Counted from the stretch's first letter, positions 60,001 through 64,000 are shown. The stretch: 64,000 nt of DNA from Corbicula japonica (GCA_038501625.1 JAZAYU010000006.1:12712638-12776637), one strand, 5' to 3'. Notes: generated by a model from the letters alone, not told the origin. Program-made: numbers and translations.

Positions 60001-62998
60001 AAATAATTTTTGTACACAGGTGTAACATCATAAGATACAGGTCAAGTTCGATTTTGGGGCTGGTGGGGTCAGTGTCAAAGTCACTGTTACTAAAAATAGA
60101 AAAAATGCTTTCCAGACGATGACTCCTGAAAGGCATCAACTATTTTAAAAAATTTTGGTACACAGGTGTAACATCACAAGATACAGGTCAAGTTCGACTT
60201 TGGGGCTGGTGGGGTCATTGTCAAGGACAGATGTGGGGGTATTTAATCACTTTCAGTGACAATTCTTGTTCCTCATATAATCACATCTGCAGCCAGTGTA
60301 GATCTAGATCATCCTACACATTCATGCAATTTGATCAGGATCAACACCATTTGCTAATTGGTCTGAAAAAATCCAGTGTTAATAATAGGCAGGATGATCT
60401 GAACCTACACTACACATGAGATATAAGCCATATGCATATCCATGAAGTAAAGGGTTTAACCCTTTCCTCCATAAATACGCATTTTTACGCATGTGTGACC
60501 AGTGCAGATCCAGATCAGCTGGCACATCAGGATCTACACTGGTGGCATTTTGGTAAAAAAGAACCTAATGAATAAAAAAGTAAACAGTTTAGATCGAACA
60601 AACGGCATGGATGTGCCCGCTGATCTGGATCTAAACTGTTTGCCCATGCAATAAAGATGTGTCTATGGAGTAAAGGGTTTAAATGTTCCCTCTGTTATTT
60701 CAGGCAACATCATTAAATTGTTCCCATGCATTCTGTTCATTCTGTATCAACCAATGGATGAAGGTGAAAAAGGAATGTCCTCAGTGCCGAGCAGCCATTA
60801 CTACACACATGCGATCCATCGTCCTTGACAGTTACATTGAAAAAATGGTAGAACAGTTTAGTGACGAGATGAAAACACGCAGAAAGGATCTGGTGGAAGA
60901 AAGGAAGAGTATGATATTTACACAATTCTTTACGCCTTTTACTTTATATATACCCATTTTTACGTGTGTGCAACCAGTATAGATTCAGATCAGCCAAAAC
61001 ACTCTTGCCATCTGATCTGGATCTGCACCGGTCATTTTTTTAATCAGAAATAACCTAATCAATCAAAAGGGGAACATTGCAGATCTTCATCAGATTGCAC
61101 GGATGTGCTGGTCGATCTGGATCTACACTCTTCACACATGCAATAAAGGTATACCTGTGGAGTAAGGGAAAAATCATAATTACTTTTGAAAATTGCGTAT
61201 TTTATTTAAGGCTAAGTACATGTCATGAAGTTAAAGAATTTTCAATGAAAATCTGGGAACTGGGTAAACAGCTAAAGATACCAAATTGATTTTGGTATTT
61301 TCTTGCTAAGAATGGTTTATAGTCATACATTCATGTAGATAGAAAATGCAATATTTGAGGATCATACAACCCATTTATTAATACACTGTTTTGCTTACTA
61401 ACAGTCAATGGTCATACAGTCTAAATACTGTGTTATCATTTTATTTCGCCTAGGATTAATTTTCACTTGTTTCCCCTGAGAACCCTTAGCTAAAATTTGC
61501 CATGTAAGGTTGTTCCAGAGTATGAATCAGAAAATGCTTATTATCCGAATTTTAAACACCCGGGTTGATGTCTTGCAGCAATATGAGTACATATTCTGAG
61601 AATGCAGAAATGTGAAGTGAAATATATTTCAATGGAACATAGGTGAAAAATTTAAACCATAGAATTATGTCAGTATATGTATGGTGGGCATTTTAATAAA
61701 TATAGTTGTTATCGCTTTTAGTTTTTTCACTGAAAAAAACAATTTTCATTAACTTGTATTCTTTATATCAAATAACTTAAATTTAATGACACTTTGGATA
61801 ACTGGAATGCATAATTGAGATAAAGCTCAGTTTATTATATGTGTTATCTGTGGATTTGTAGAGGAAGAGGCAGCATTTGAAGAAGCTAATAGACCCAAAC
61901 CAGCTGCCCCAGCTGAGAGAGGTCGAGGGCGCGGTGGTCGAGGCCGAGGTGGTCGGACTAGAGGTGGCAGGAACTCTGGGCTGATGGCAGCTCCCCCGCC
62001 AGCCCTACCAGAGCCCCCGCCGGTGAGCATCATGATATCAGAAGATGAGGAAGACAGTGACTTTGACAACAGCTATCACTCGCTAACAGACTCCAACAGT
62101 GACAGTGAGGGAAGTATCAGCGGGGATGAGGGAGCGTACTTTGGAGGTTACGGTAGATGCTATTCTTGTGGTGAGTAACAACTCGGCACTTACCTTTGTA
62201 GAAATATGTCTGTTTACACAATACATGTGTCAATCACACAATGCTAGCACATCACCAATTTCATCATTTTAGATTTGTATTAAACATGTTCAAGCAAAAC
62301 ATTGTTCAGCTGTATTCACCATGTTATTTTACCCATAATCATGGCCATTTTGTTCGCATGTTTGACGGTATGAAGCAATTAATGGTATAAATAACCCTAG
62401 ATTCTCATTTTCCCACACATTAATACTTAAGAAGATTTGCGTAATCTCAAAAGTTGGAAAAGTTGTATAATAAGAATTGGGGCGATTAAAAATCATTTAC
62501 AGATGGGTTGAGTAGTGTTTTCTGCATTTTGAAATACGGCATAAATTCAAATATAAATAAGAAATGAAAATGTTCATCCACCTTATTCTTCGATTAAACT
62601 CTTACACAATACCTACACCTGATTCGCACAATACCTTTAAAATGGTGAGCTGTTGCGCTGGTATTATGAAAAAAATTTCTTTCCAACTGTAGTTTACCAC
62701 AGAAATTTTTATAGGTATTAAGTATATTAATAGACTGCTTTTCATGTAATAGGTAATAATAGTAATGTTTTTACCAATGAAGATCTCCAATAATGATTAT
62801 TCTAACCATTTACATTAATTATATACCAGTTACATAAACAAATCTAGAGGACTTAAGAATGAAAATTCTTTCATCTATGACCATACTGCCACATTTTTCA
62901 AAAGCTGTTACAGAGGTACAGCTAGATAAGAGTAACAGCTGTTACTTTGACTTTCAGGTAGTAGAGGGCATTGGGCAAATGGTTGCCCCTTCAGATAG
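29948..62998 (+). CDS. RNF8: RNF8-type E3 ubiquitin ligase with a C-terminal CCHC knuckle, 11 coding exons
   Basis: Exons: 29948-30052, 34187-34303, 35205-35438, 36978-37214, 38201-38335, 40052-40166, 54823-54941, 58336-58515, 60704-60908, 61862-62170, 62958-62998. All introns are GT-AG, every phase matches, and the joined frame is 598 residues. Residues about 15-115 form an FHA domain (G39-R40; S54-R-x-H57; SLNGVFVN). Residues about 190-400 are a charged coiled coil. A C3HC4 RING spans C405 to C442 (CSIC, CSHAFCSFC, CPQC). Then follow Gly-Arg repeats near 500-520, an acidic serine-rich stretch near 548-577, and a CX2CX4HX4C zinc knuckle at 582-595. FHA plus coiled coil plus RING is the RNF8 architecture; in animals RNF8 binds phospho-threonine on MDC1 at DNA breaks and ubiquitylates chromatin with UBC13. 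Vertebrate RNF8 (485 residues) ends soon after the RING, so the Gly-Arg and knuckle tail is extra. Confidence 0.92.
32131..32212 (-). repeat. tRNA-derived SINE head, copy 1
   Basis: On the minus strand it reads GTAGCCTCACTAGCTCAATT, GGTTGACCGACGGCACGATA, AGCCGGAGGTCCGAATCCTG, GTCGAGGC: A-box and B-box-like sequences in tRNA order. It lacks a clean anticodon loop. It is a diverged partner of the copy at 32390-32467 in direct tandem. Confidence 0.65.
32213..32467 (-). repeat. tRNA-derived SINE, copy 2 with body
   Basis: The head at 32390-32467 (minus) folds with a 7-bp acceptor stem (GCCTTGG/TCGAGGC), D arm (GCTC/GAGC) and B-box GGTTCGAATCC, but position 33 of the loop is C, not U, and the T stem is only 3 bp, so it is a SINE head rather than a working tRNA gene. 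The body follows to the left. Both copies are preceded (minus-strand upstream) by GCTACCTGTTAARGATGCTA, so the roughly 255-bp unit is duplicated. Confidence 0.7.
32531..32745 (+). repeat. tRNA-derived SINE, plus strand
   Basis: Head GTGGTCTAGGGGTAGAGCG (A box) and GGGTTCGAATC (B box), with an anticodon arm TCGGA-CTCCAGA-TCCGG whose anticodon would be CCA (Trp). The acceptor stem does not pair, so this is not a functional tRNA. The tail contains AACTTGTTTCACAATCGATG and TAAAATAAATAAG, which looks like a SINE 3' domain; a V-SINE-type family is possible. Confidence 0.68.
34187..34303 (+). CDS. RNF8: RNF8 coding exon 2 (FHA core)
   Basis: Acceptor TTTACATAG, donor AAGGTAAAT, 39 codons, phase 0 on both sides. 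Encodes VTIGRNPDV and MISRCHAVLKK, with the FHA phospho-threonine-binding Gly-Arg and Ser-Arg-x-His residues. Confidence 0.92.
34377..34512. mobile_element. TTAA foldback MITE, copy b (left half)
   Basis: Starts ACACCCTTTGCTCTATG, holds ACCAGTGTAGATCCAGATCA and a mirror arm GAGCAGGAACTGCACTGGT, then the spacer TTCTTGGTCAGAAATTAC. The second hairpin and right end are missing. It lies 73 bp after RNF8 exon 2. Confidence 0.7.
35205..35438 (+). CDS. RNF8: RNF8 coding exon 3 (end of FHA)
   Basis: Acceptor TTTTCTCCAG, donor GAGGTAAGC, 78 codons, phase 0. Encodes SLNGVFVNDTKLEPL and DGDRVQFGV, then a basic stretch (KVKRARKED, SEKKARTE) that may be a nuclear localisation signal. Confidence 0.93.
35638..36676 (+). 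repeat. Tandem duplication of about 110 bp flanking a hAT-like MITE
   Basis: ATTTTAATATTATAT...CCTTGCTGTGGTCTTTTGTT...GGGAAAAATTAAC at 35638-35731 recurs at 36585-36676. Before the insertion at 35754-36583 the two copies were adjacent. Confidence 0.75.
35754..36583. mobile_element. hAT-like MITE with 8-bp target duplication
   Basis: Ends AAGTGATGCA and TGCAACACTA are inverted repeats with two mismatches, flanked by the perfect 8-bp direct repeat ATTTTAAT (35746-35753, 36584-36591), the duplication size of hAT elements. ATCGATTA-type words lie just inside both ends. 830 bp, no transposase. Confidence 0.8.
36706..36951. mobile_element. TTAA foldback MITE, copy c
   Basis: GCTTTACTCCATATATA at the left and GGAGTACATGGTTAA at the right, with four GATCAGGATCT/GATCTGGATCTAC arms between. 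It ends 26 bp before RNF8 exon 4. Confidence 0.8.
36978..37214 (+). CDS. RNF8: RNF8 coding exon 4
   Basis: Acceptor AACAATACAG, donor CAGGTAGGA, 79 codons, phase 0. Polar linker followed by the first heptads of the coiled coil (LVEMEKKLKEMQKLLQ). A TTAA foldback MITE ends 26 bp before the exon. Confidence 0.9.
37789..37935. mobile_element. Second foldback family, full copy 1
   Basis: GGGCCTAAGATCATTAAACT at the left mirrors AATTTTGTGATCTTGGGCAC at the right; arms carry CTCAAGCATCTGATTGGCTG and CAGCCAATCAAATGCTTAAG. About 147 bp, an almost complete inverted repeat. Confidence 0.75.
38201..38335 (+). CDS. RNF8: RNF8 coding exon 5
   Basis: Acceptor TTGATTACCAG, donor CAGGTACAG, 45 codons, phase 0. 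Entirely charged coiled coil (EEMEQELKEEKLRRENQ). A foldback MITE starts 18 bp after the donor. Confidence 0.9.
38354..38451. mobile_element. TTAA foldback MITE, copy d (left half)
   Basis: TTAACCCTTTACTCCATATA, then ACCAGTGTAGATCCAGATCA and its mirror GATCAGAATCTGCACT. The right half is absent; sequence rich in CTCGAGTACTCGA words follows. It begins 18 bp after RNF8 exon 5. Confidence 0.78.
38452..39205. mobile_element. Insertion with GAGTACTCGA-rich ends
   Basis: Left end holds CTCGATACTCGGGTACTAGG and AGTACTCGAGTACTCGAAAC; right end holds ATCGAGTACTCGAATACTTT and AATAACTCAAATACTTGTTG. The interior is about 600 bp without a recognised domain. It abuts the truncated MITE copy d, so it may have replaced its right half. 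Boundaries are approximate. Confidence 0.5.
39942..40015. repeat. Second foldback family, half copy
   Basis: ATGAGATCACAAAACTAAAC, TGGAGACCAGTCTCAAACAT and GAGCATTTGATTGGCTGAAA. Ends 36 bp before RNF8 exon 6. Confidence 0.7.
40052..40166 (+). CDS. RNF8: RNF8 coding exon 6
   Basis: Acceptor TTTGTTGTAG, donor AAGGTAACT, 115 bp ending in phase 1. Coiled coil (AEMEERMKEELEDMLQVKE). Confidence 0.9.
41099..43110. mobile_element. Candidate 2-kb element with CAGGCTGTCAACC ends
   Basis: CAGGCTGTCAACC at 41099-41111 and its exact inverse at 43098-43110. Both subterminal regions carry many copies of TCCTATATT, in the same orientation at both ends (41120-41225 and 43008-43085). Two short open frames inside (41534-41740 with several cysteines; 42722-42928) have no family I recognise. 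A tandem-monomer element sits inside at 42041-42445. Confidence 0.55.
42041..42445 (+). mobile_element. Tandem-monomer element with GCCCCCACAAAGTGGG start
   Basis: Starts ATGCCCCCACAAAGTGGGAG and ends AATGGGGGCATCAGTGTCTG, so the tips are short inverted repeats. Two monomers of about 150 bp are marked by GTGGCATCAACTCC, CAAACTTGCACAGATGATC, AAGCAGGATGT and GGATTTTTTCCTGCGATC. Same layout as the elements at 26974, 55688 and 59895. No coding sequence. Confidence 0.7.
43456..44424. mobile_element. hAT-like non-autonomous element (candidate)
   Basis: Left end CAGGGCTTTCCCCAGGCAAT and right end TTTTTCTGGGGAAGGCCCTG are inverted with mismatches; GGATGCCTTAA-type words recur inside both ends. The CAGGGC tip is hAT-like. 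Flanks ACACACAC/GCACACAG match 6 of 8, so a target duplication is possible but weakened by the local CA repeat. Confidence 0.6.
44576..44811. mobile_element. TTAA foldback MITE, copy e
   Basis: TTAACCCTTTTACTCCATGG at the left, ATGGAGTAAAGGGTAA at the right. Contains AGTGTAGATCCAGATCAACC and GATTTGGATCTACACTGG arms and the GAGATTCATTAGGTTATTTC spacer. Confidence 0.82.
45151..45450. mobile_element. TTAA foldback MITE, copy f (diverged)
   Basis: TTAGCCCTTTACACAATGGG left and CATGCCGTGAAGGGTAAG right. Three AGATC-containing arms remain (CAGCTGATCTAGTTCTACAT, AGTGTAGATCCATATCAGCC, GTGCTGGATCTACACTGATC). Confidence 0.68.
45567..45742. mobile_element. pogo/Tigger-like MITE
   Basis: TA-CAGTAAAACCCCTCATTAA at the left and GTGGGATTTCACTG-TA at the right: inverted ends CAGTRAAAYCCC between TA dinucleotides (45567-45568, 45741-45742). 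172 bp, no coding sequence. The CAGTRAAACCCC tip and TA duplication are those of pogo-type elements. Confidence 0.72.
46684..46913. mobile_element. TTAA foldback MITE, copy g
   Basis: TTAACCCTTTGTTCTATGGG left and GCATGAAGGGTTAA right, so TTAA is kept on both sides. Arms AGATTCAGATCAGTCAGCAC and AGTGTAGATCCAGATTAGAC remain recognisable. Confidence 0.78.
47092..47272. mobile_element. TTAA foldback MITE, copy h (short)
   Basis: GTTACCCTTTACTCCATAGG left and GAAGTAAAGGGTTAA right; first hairpin complete, second hairpin deleted, giving 181 bp instead of about 240. Confidence 0.78.
47288..48791. mobile_element. Candidate 1.5-kb element with inverted ends
   Basis: TATACGCCTTTCTAATAA near the left end and TTATTGGAAAGGCGTATA near the right end are inverted repeats; similarity continues inward (GTTACCTCCCCTG against CACGGGAAGTAAC). 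No coding domain. Its right 300 bp has an inverted diverged copy at 54113-54430. Confidence 0.6.
49358..49873. mobile_element. TTAA foldback MITE, copy i, with amplified centre
   Basis: CTACACTCCATATATCAC left and GTGGAGTAAAGGGATAA right, with AGTGTAGATCTAGATCAGCC and GTGCAGATCTTGATCAGATG arms. The spacer between the hairpins has expanded into a seven-unit tandem array (49441-49780), doubling the element's length. Confidence 0.8.
49441..49780 (+). repeat. Seven-unit 48-50 bp tandem array
   Basis: Units of the form TTAGCCTTGAGATCCATGGG, GTAATTTCTGACTTATA, ATTAAGCACTG. The unit derives from the normal central spacer of the foldback MITE (TGATTCATTAGGTTATTTCT). Units 1-3 are 50 bp; later ones lost a TA and are 48 bp. 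Confidence 0.88.
50043..50349. mobile_element. TTAA foldback MITE, copy j
   Basis: TTAAAGCCTTTTTCTCCATA left and CATGGAGGAAAAGGTTAA right. An extra 55-bp duplication (TATTTCTGACCAAAATGTGA then CCAGTRCAGATCCTGATCAG, twice) lies in the second half. It lies 225 bp downstream of the GPCR stop codon. Confidence 0.82.
50575..51564 (-). CDS. Class A (rhodopsin-like) GPCR, single exon, nested in RNF8 intron 6
   Basis: An uninterrupted frame of 329 residues from ATG at 51564. The N-terminus has an NTT glycosylation site, then seven hydrophobic segments. The disulfide pair Cys in EEFC (start of TM3) and ILAC (second extracellular loop) is present. TM7 ends in CVNPVVYTLMD (NPxxY). At the TM3 end the D/E-R-Y motif is replaced by YRF (IAMYRFLNVV), and TM6 has FFVGTLPYYIV without the usual tryptophan. 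These features are closest to the insect moody/Tre1 and vertebrate GPR84 or melatonin-like group, but the ligand cannot be inferred. It is transcribed opposite to RNF8; being intronless it may be an old retrocopy or simply a single-exon member. TTAA MITE copies flank it (50043 and 52578). Confidence 0.88.
   Translation of the reverse strand: MSTDSMSSSVTDNTTLECTEWWCDKADTLTILEAFVIILSVIGSTVNLITILAIVFSSLRYSVNSILIGSQSIAIFLYCSLILTMQAVIFHRHAHTVGEEFCSAAAAIRYTLVGVIMLHLGLIAMYRFLNVVYINRYRFMSKTRQVVISISVCWIVPLFFTIPPSFKIWGAFHFQSSILACTFDSSAEPSNRIATVTAGFLVPCIFITFCYARIGVVAYRSFKKTGYRKGTSSHGKAVRLSLMMLCIFFIFFVGTLPYYIVNMMDRNYHYPIHHIWTTVLGWILYCVNPVVYTLMDANFRAAYVKFFTCDCEKNPTRRIGSRLSRATSV
51565..52577. other. Upstream region of the nested GPCR
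   Basis: AT-rich, no supported exon. The open frame on the plus strand from 51404 overlaps the GPCR antisense and has no domain. Promoter of the GPCR expected here. Confidence 0.4.
52578..52845. mobile_element. TTAA foldback MITE, copy k
   Basis: TTATCCCTTTCCACCATATT left and TATGGAGGAAAGGGATGAA right; AGTGTAGATCCAGATCAACC and GGCTGATCTGGGTCTACACT arms. A short internal duplication of GTGCAGATCCTGATCARATG is present. Confidence 0.8.
53059..53225. mobile_element. Second foldback family, full copy 2
   Basis: AAGGTTATAAAGCTGAGATT left mirrors CTCAGTTTTATAACCTTGGG right; includes CTCAAGCATCTGATTGGCTG and an extra half-arm (GGAAACCAGTCTCAAATCTT) duplicated in the centre. Confidence 0.75.
53631..53842. 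mobile_element. TTAA foldback MITE, copy l
   Basis: TTAACCCTTTACTTCATAAT left and TATGGAGGAAATAGTTAA right. First hairpin mostly deleted; second (AGTGCAGATCCTGATGAGAT, CAGGTGATCTGGATCTAATC) retained. Confidence 0.76.
54113..54430. mobile_element. Inverted partial copy of the 47288-48791 element
   Basis: Read in reverse, this matches about 48480-48760: GGGAAAGCTGA, TTTAGCACATAATGGCTAAC, ATTGCAGGTCTG, TGTTATTCTAG, TTTGTTAGATATTT, CATGTACCATTCTTGTTGAT. The left part is duplicated in tandem with an 85-bp period (units start near 54116 and 54201). Confidence 0.65.
54629..54780. mobile_element. Second foldback family, full copy 3
   Basis: AAGATCATAAAGCTAAATCT left and ATTTTATCTTTATGATCTTG right; arms carry AAAGCATCTGATTGGCTGAA and CAGCCAATCAGATGCTTAAG around a short TTGACAGGTCG centre. 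Ends 43 bp before RNF8 exon 7. Confidence 0.8.
54823..54941 (+). CDS. RNF8: RNF8 coding exon 7
   Basis: Acceptor CAATCTTACAG, donor AAGGTGGGA, 119 bp, enters in phase 1 and leaves in phase 0. Coiled coil (EEQ and REKDKKLSEELEQQRKRL type heptads). The preceding intron is 14.7 kb and holds the antisense GPCR gene. Confidence 0.9.
55391..55628. mobile_element. TTAA foldback MITE, copy m
   Basis: TTAACCCTTGATTCCATACA left and ACGTGGAGTAAAGGGTTAA right; both hairpins and the TGATTTATTAGGTTATTTCT spacer are present. One of the most complete copies. Confidence 0.85.
55688..57842 (+). mobile_element. Tandem-monomer element with AGCTCACCTGTCA ends, 12 units
   Basis: Starts with the hairpin AGCTCACCTGTCACATAGTG then ACAGGGTGAGCTTTTG, and ends with TTGACAGGTGAGCG, the inverse of the start. 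Inside are twelve units of about 145 bp, each with CAAACTTGGTCAGAATGTTT, ATCTCAATGATATCTAGGTC, AAGTTCGAAACTGGGTCATG and CTAGGTCACTAGGTCAAATT. The last 300 bp holds two diverged GGGTTCCAGAGTTATGGCCC words. No coding sequence. Layout fits the non-autonomous tandem-repeat elements common in mollusc genomes. Confidence 0.8.
57843..58061. mobile_element. TTAA foldback MITE, copy n
   Basis: Begins near GGGTCCTATGGACCTTTTTG and ends GTCTGTGGATTAA. Arms CCAGTGTAGGTCCAGATCAG and TGGCTGATCTGGATCTGCAT. Its right TTAA (58058-58061) is also the left TTAA of copy o, so one inserted at the edge of the other. Confidence 0.76.
58058..58299. mobile_element. TTAA foldback MITE, copy o (reference copy)
   Basis: TTAACACTTTCCTGTATAGA left, with a diverged inverse CAAGGAATGTGTTAA right. 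Two nearly perfect hairpins are visible: 58099-58158 (AACAGTTTAGATCC...GGATCTAAACTGTT) and 58198-58257 (ACCAGTGCAGATCC...GGATCTACACTGGT), joined by the TGATTCATTAGGTTATTTCT spacer. It ends 36 bp before RNF8 exon 8. Confidence 0.85.
58336..58515 (+). CDS. RNF8: RNF8 coding exon 8 (first half of RING)
   Basis: Acceptor TATAAAAG, donor AAGGTAATA, 60 codons, phase 0. End of coiled coil, then ILSNFAELMETELQCSICNE with the first two RING cysteines (405, 408). The acceptor has a weak pyrimidine tract; a foldback MITE ends 36 bp upstream. Confidence 0.92.
58700..59430 (+). repeat. Degenerate tandem repeat region
   Basis: Several diverged units with CCAAACTTGGTA, TGGTCAGTANANGACC and AGTGTGACCTACAG words. 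It resembles an old, decayed tandem-monomer element; no ends could be defined. Confidence 0.45.
59895..60262 (+). mobile_element. Tandem-monomer element with ACCCCACAAACAAAGTTTG start
   Basis: Starts TATAACCCCACAAACAAAGT and ends GTGGGGGTATTTAATCACTT, short inverted tips. Two monomers of about 145 bp are marked by GGTACACAGGTGTAACATCA, CAAGATACAGGTCAAGTTCG and GGGGCTGGTGGGGTCA. Confidence 0.7.
60270..60459. mobile_element. TTAA foldback MITE, copy p
   Basis: Left end unclear; CCAGTGTAGATCTAGATCAT and GATGATCTGAACCTACACT arms; right end CATGAAGTAAAGGGTTTAA, whose TTAA at 60456-60459 is shared with copy q. Confidence 0.7.
60456..60682. mobile_element. TTAA foldback MITE, copy q
   Basis: TTAACCCTTTCCTCCATAAA left and TATGGAGTAAAGGGTTTAA right, TTAA on both sides. 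First hairpin (ACCAGTGCAGATCC...GGATCTACACTGGT) and second (AACAGTTTAGATCG...GGATCTAAACTGTT) are in the opposite order to copy o. It ends 21 bp before RNF8 exon 9. Confidence 0.85.
60704..60908 (+). CDS. RNF8: RNF8 coding exon 9 (second half of RING)
   Basis: Acceptor CTGTTATTTCAG, donor AGAGTATGA, 205 bp ending in phase 1. Encodes the remaining RING ligands (NCSHAFCSFC, ECPQC) and a helical segment. MITE copies end 21 bp before and start about 22 bp after it. Confidence 0.92.
60931..61172. mobile_element. TTAA foldback MITE, copy r
   Basis: ACGCCTTTTACTTTATATAT left and CTGTGGAGTAAGGGAA right; CCAGTATAGATTCAGATCAG and GTCGATCTGGATCTACACT arms. It starts about 22 bp after RNF8 exon 9. Confidence 0.8.
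61173..61861. other. Rest of RNF8 intron 9
   Basis: AT-rich; no repeat, RNA gene or exon recognised. Confidence 0.4.
61862..62170 (+). CDS. RNF8: RNF8 coding exon 10 (Gly-Arg and acidic tail)
   Basis: Acceptor TGGATTTGTAG, donor GTGGTGAGT, 309 bp, phase 1 in and out. Encodes RGRGRGGRGRGGRTRGG, a Pro-rich spacer, an Asp/Glu/Ser-rich stretch, and the first half of a zinc knuckle (CYSC). Confidence 0.9.
62171..62957. other. RNF8 intron 10
   Basis: 787-bp intron bounded by GTGAGT and TTTCAG; AT-rich, nothing else recognised. Confidence 0.6.
62958..62998 (+). CDS. RNF8: RNF8 coding exon 11 (zinc knuckle and stop)
   Basis: Acceptor GACTTTCAG. With the phase-1 G from exon 10 it reads GSRGHWANGCPFR then TAG, exactly completing CX2CX4HX4C. 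The chance of that spacing arising in a random frame is low, which supports both this exon and the assignment. Confidence 0.85.
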
Positions 62999-63524
62999 CA
63001 GGACATTAATGGTAGCAAGGTCAGAGTTTATCACAAGCTGCAAGATGAGAGGATAAATAAAGAAAGCAGGAACATGTTCATTGGACACATTTGGTTGCTG
63101 GAAGCTTTACATTTAATTCTTTGAATGTTGGAGTCAATATCAAGATTGATACAGGAAGATATATTCCACAGATTTGATTTTTCTGAAAGCTTTACATTTT
63201 ATTCTTTGAATGTTGGTGTCTATATCAAGAGTGATATAGAGAAGATAAATTCCACAGATGAAACTTTGTTATCAAATACAGTGTATACTCGAAGGGTAAC
63301 AGTGCATGATGTTAAGCCAAACAGTGATATCTGTTAGCATAAATAACTACAATGGATGGCATTCATAGGCAAATTTAAGAGTTTGTAATATTTTTGTAGA
63401 CCTTTCATTTACGTTTTTGTTATTAAAGCATGGCATCATTTATTCCACTGTGGCGAATTCTTGTAGCAATTCTGACTTAATTTTCCTTGTTTTGTAGATT
63501 TCAGATTTCTTTTGCAGTTTTTGT
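62999..63524. other. RNF8 3' untranslated region and downstream sequence
   Basis: An AATAAA lies at 63056. A diverged local direct repeat (GAAAGCTTTACATTTTATTC-like word, TTTGAATGTTGGNGTC) occurs near 63104-63140 and 63187-63222. No further gene. Confidence 0.45.
63056..63061 (+). terminator. RNF8: Candidate RNF8 polyadenylation signal
   Basis: AATAAA 58 bases after the stop codon. Other A/T-rich hexamers follow, so the used site is not certain. Confidence 0.4.
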
Positions 63525-64000
63525 GTCGCCTGCGGTAGCAGGTAGACACATAGGGATCCTATAGTCCGTCGGCGTCGTCGTCGGCGTCGTCGTCCGGTAG
63601 TCCCCAAGCTTTAACATGAAACTTAATGTGGCCTATAACTTTGAAAGTACTTGTCCTATTCACTTCATACTTGGAATATATCATCAGCATGAACACAGCG
63701 ATCCGTGACAACAAGAACGATAACTCCGCTTTCACTATTTTATGAGTTATGCCCCTTTCAAATGCAACTTTAACATGAAACTCAATGTGACCTATTACTT
63801 TGAAAGTACTTGTCCTATTCACTTCATACTTATGAGTTATGAGTTATGCCCCTTTCAAATGCAACTTTAACATGAAACTTAATGTGACCTATTACTTAGT
63901 CCCCAAGCTTTAACATGAAACTTAATGTGGCCTATAACTTTAAAAGTACCTGTCCTATTCGCTTTATACTTGGAATATATCATCAGCATGAACACAGCGA
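63525..64000 (+). mobile_element. Tandem-monomer element entering from the right edge
   Basis: Starts TTTTTGTGTCGCCTGCGGTA with an inner hairpin (TGCGGTAGCA), then a CGTCGTCGTCGGCGTCGTCG microsatellite and units marked by CTTTAACATGAAACTTAATG, GAAAGTACTTGTCCTATTC and TGAGTTATGCCCCTTTCAAA. The tip matches the 26974-27700 element. It continues beyond the window. Confidence 0.65.

Overview
The window looks like AT-rich animal nuclear DNA, most likely from a bivalve mollusc. Evidence for an animal: spliced genes with GT-AG introns, a nested class A GPCR, and an RNF8 ubiquitin ligase gene spread over 33 kb. The mollusc call is an inference from the repeat types (tandem-monomer elements with hairpin ends, tRNA-headed SINEs, many foldback MITEs). 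The species cannot be named from sequence alone.

Left part (1-25 kb) is mostly mobile DNA. Positions 1-4538 hold a Ty1/copia retrotransposon on the minus strand with an uninterrupted gag-pol frame, a tRNA-iMet primer site and a 170-bp LTR; it runs off the left edge. Positions 7693-10400 hold a damaged Ty3/gypsy pol, followed by a segment bracketed by inverted tRNA-Lys primer-site sequences. Several foldback elements follow. A cysteine-rich secreted-type protein exon lies at 17504-17877 (minus). A PIF/Harbinger element with terminal repeats lies at 21859-24108; it is internally deleted, so its Myb/MADF-like gene runs head-on into the 5' part of its transposase gene.

Middle part (25-29.9 kb) holds two copies of a Tc1/mariner-like MITE. 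One sits inside an older hairpin element and one splits a 57-bp minisatellite. A tandem-monomer element lies between them.

Right part (29948-62998) is one gene on the plus strand: an RNF8-type E3 ubiquitin ligase. I reconstruct eleven coding exons with matching phases, giving 598 residues: N-terminal FHA domain, long coiled coil, C3HC4 RING, Gly-Arg repeats, an acidic serine-rich segment and a C-terminal CCHC zinc knuckle. Its introns hold an antisense single-exon GPCR gene (50575-51564), tRNA-derived SINEs, and about seventeen copies of a roughly 240-bp foldback element with TTAA flanks (one more lies at 12.5 kb). Several of these copies sit within 18-36 bp of RNF8 splice sites. The introns also carry hAT-like and pogo-like MITEs, a second foldback family and a 12-unit tandem-monomer element. 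The right edge (63.5-64 kb) enters another tandem-monomer element.

Functionally, RNF8 (DNA-damage ubiquitin signalling) and the GPCR are the only apparently intact host genes; the cysteine-rich exon is a likely third, partial one. Almost everything else is transposon or repeat sequence.
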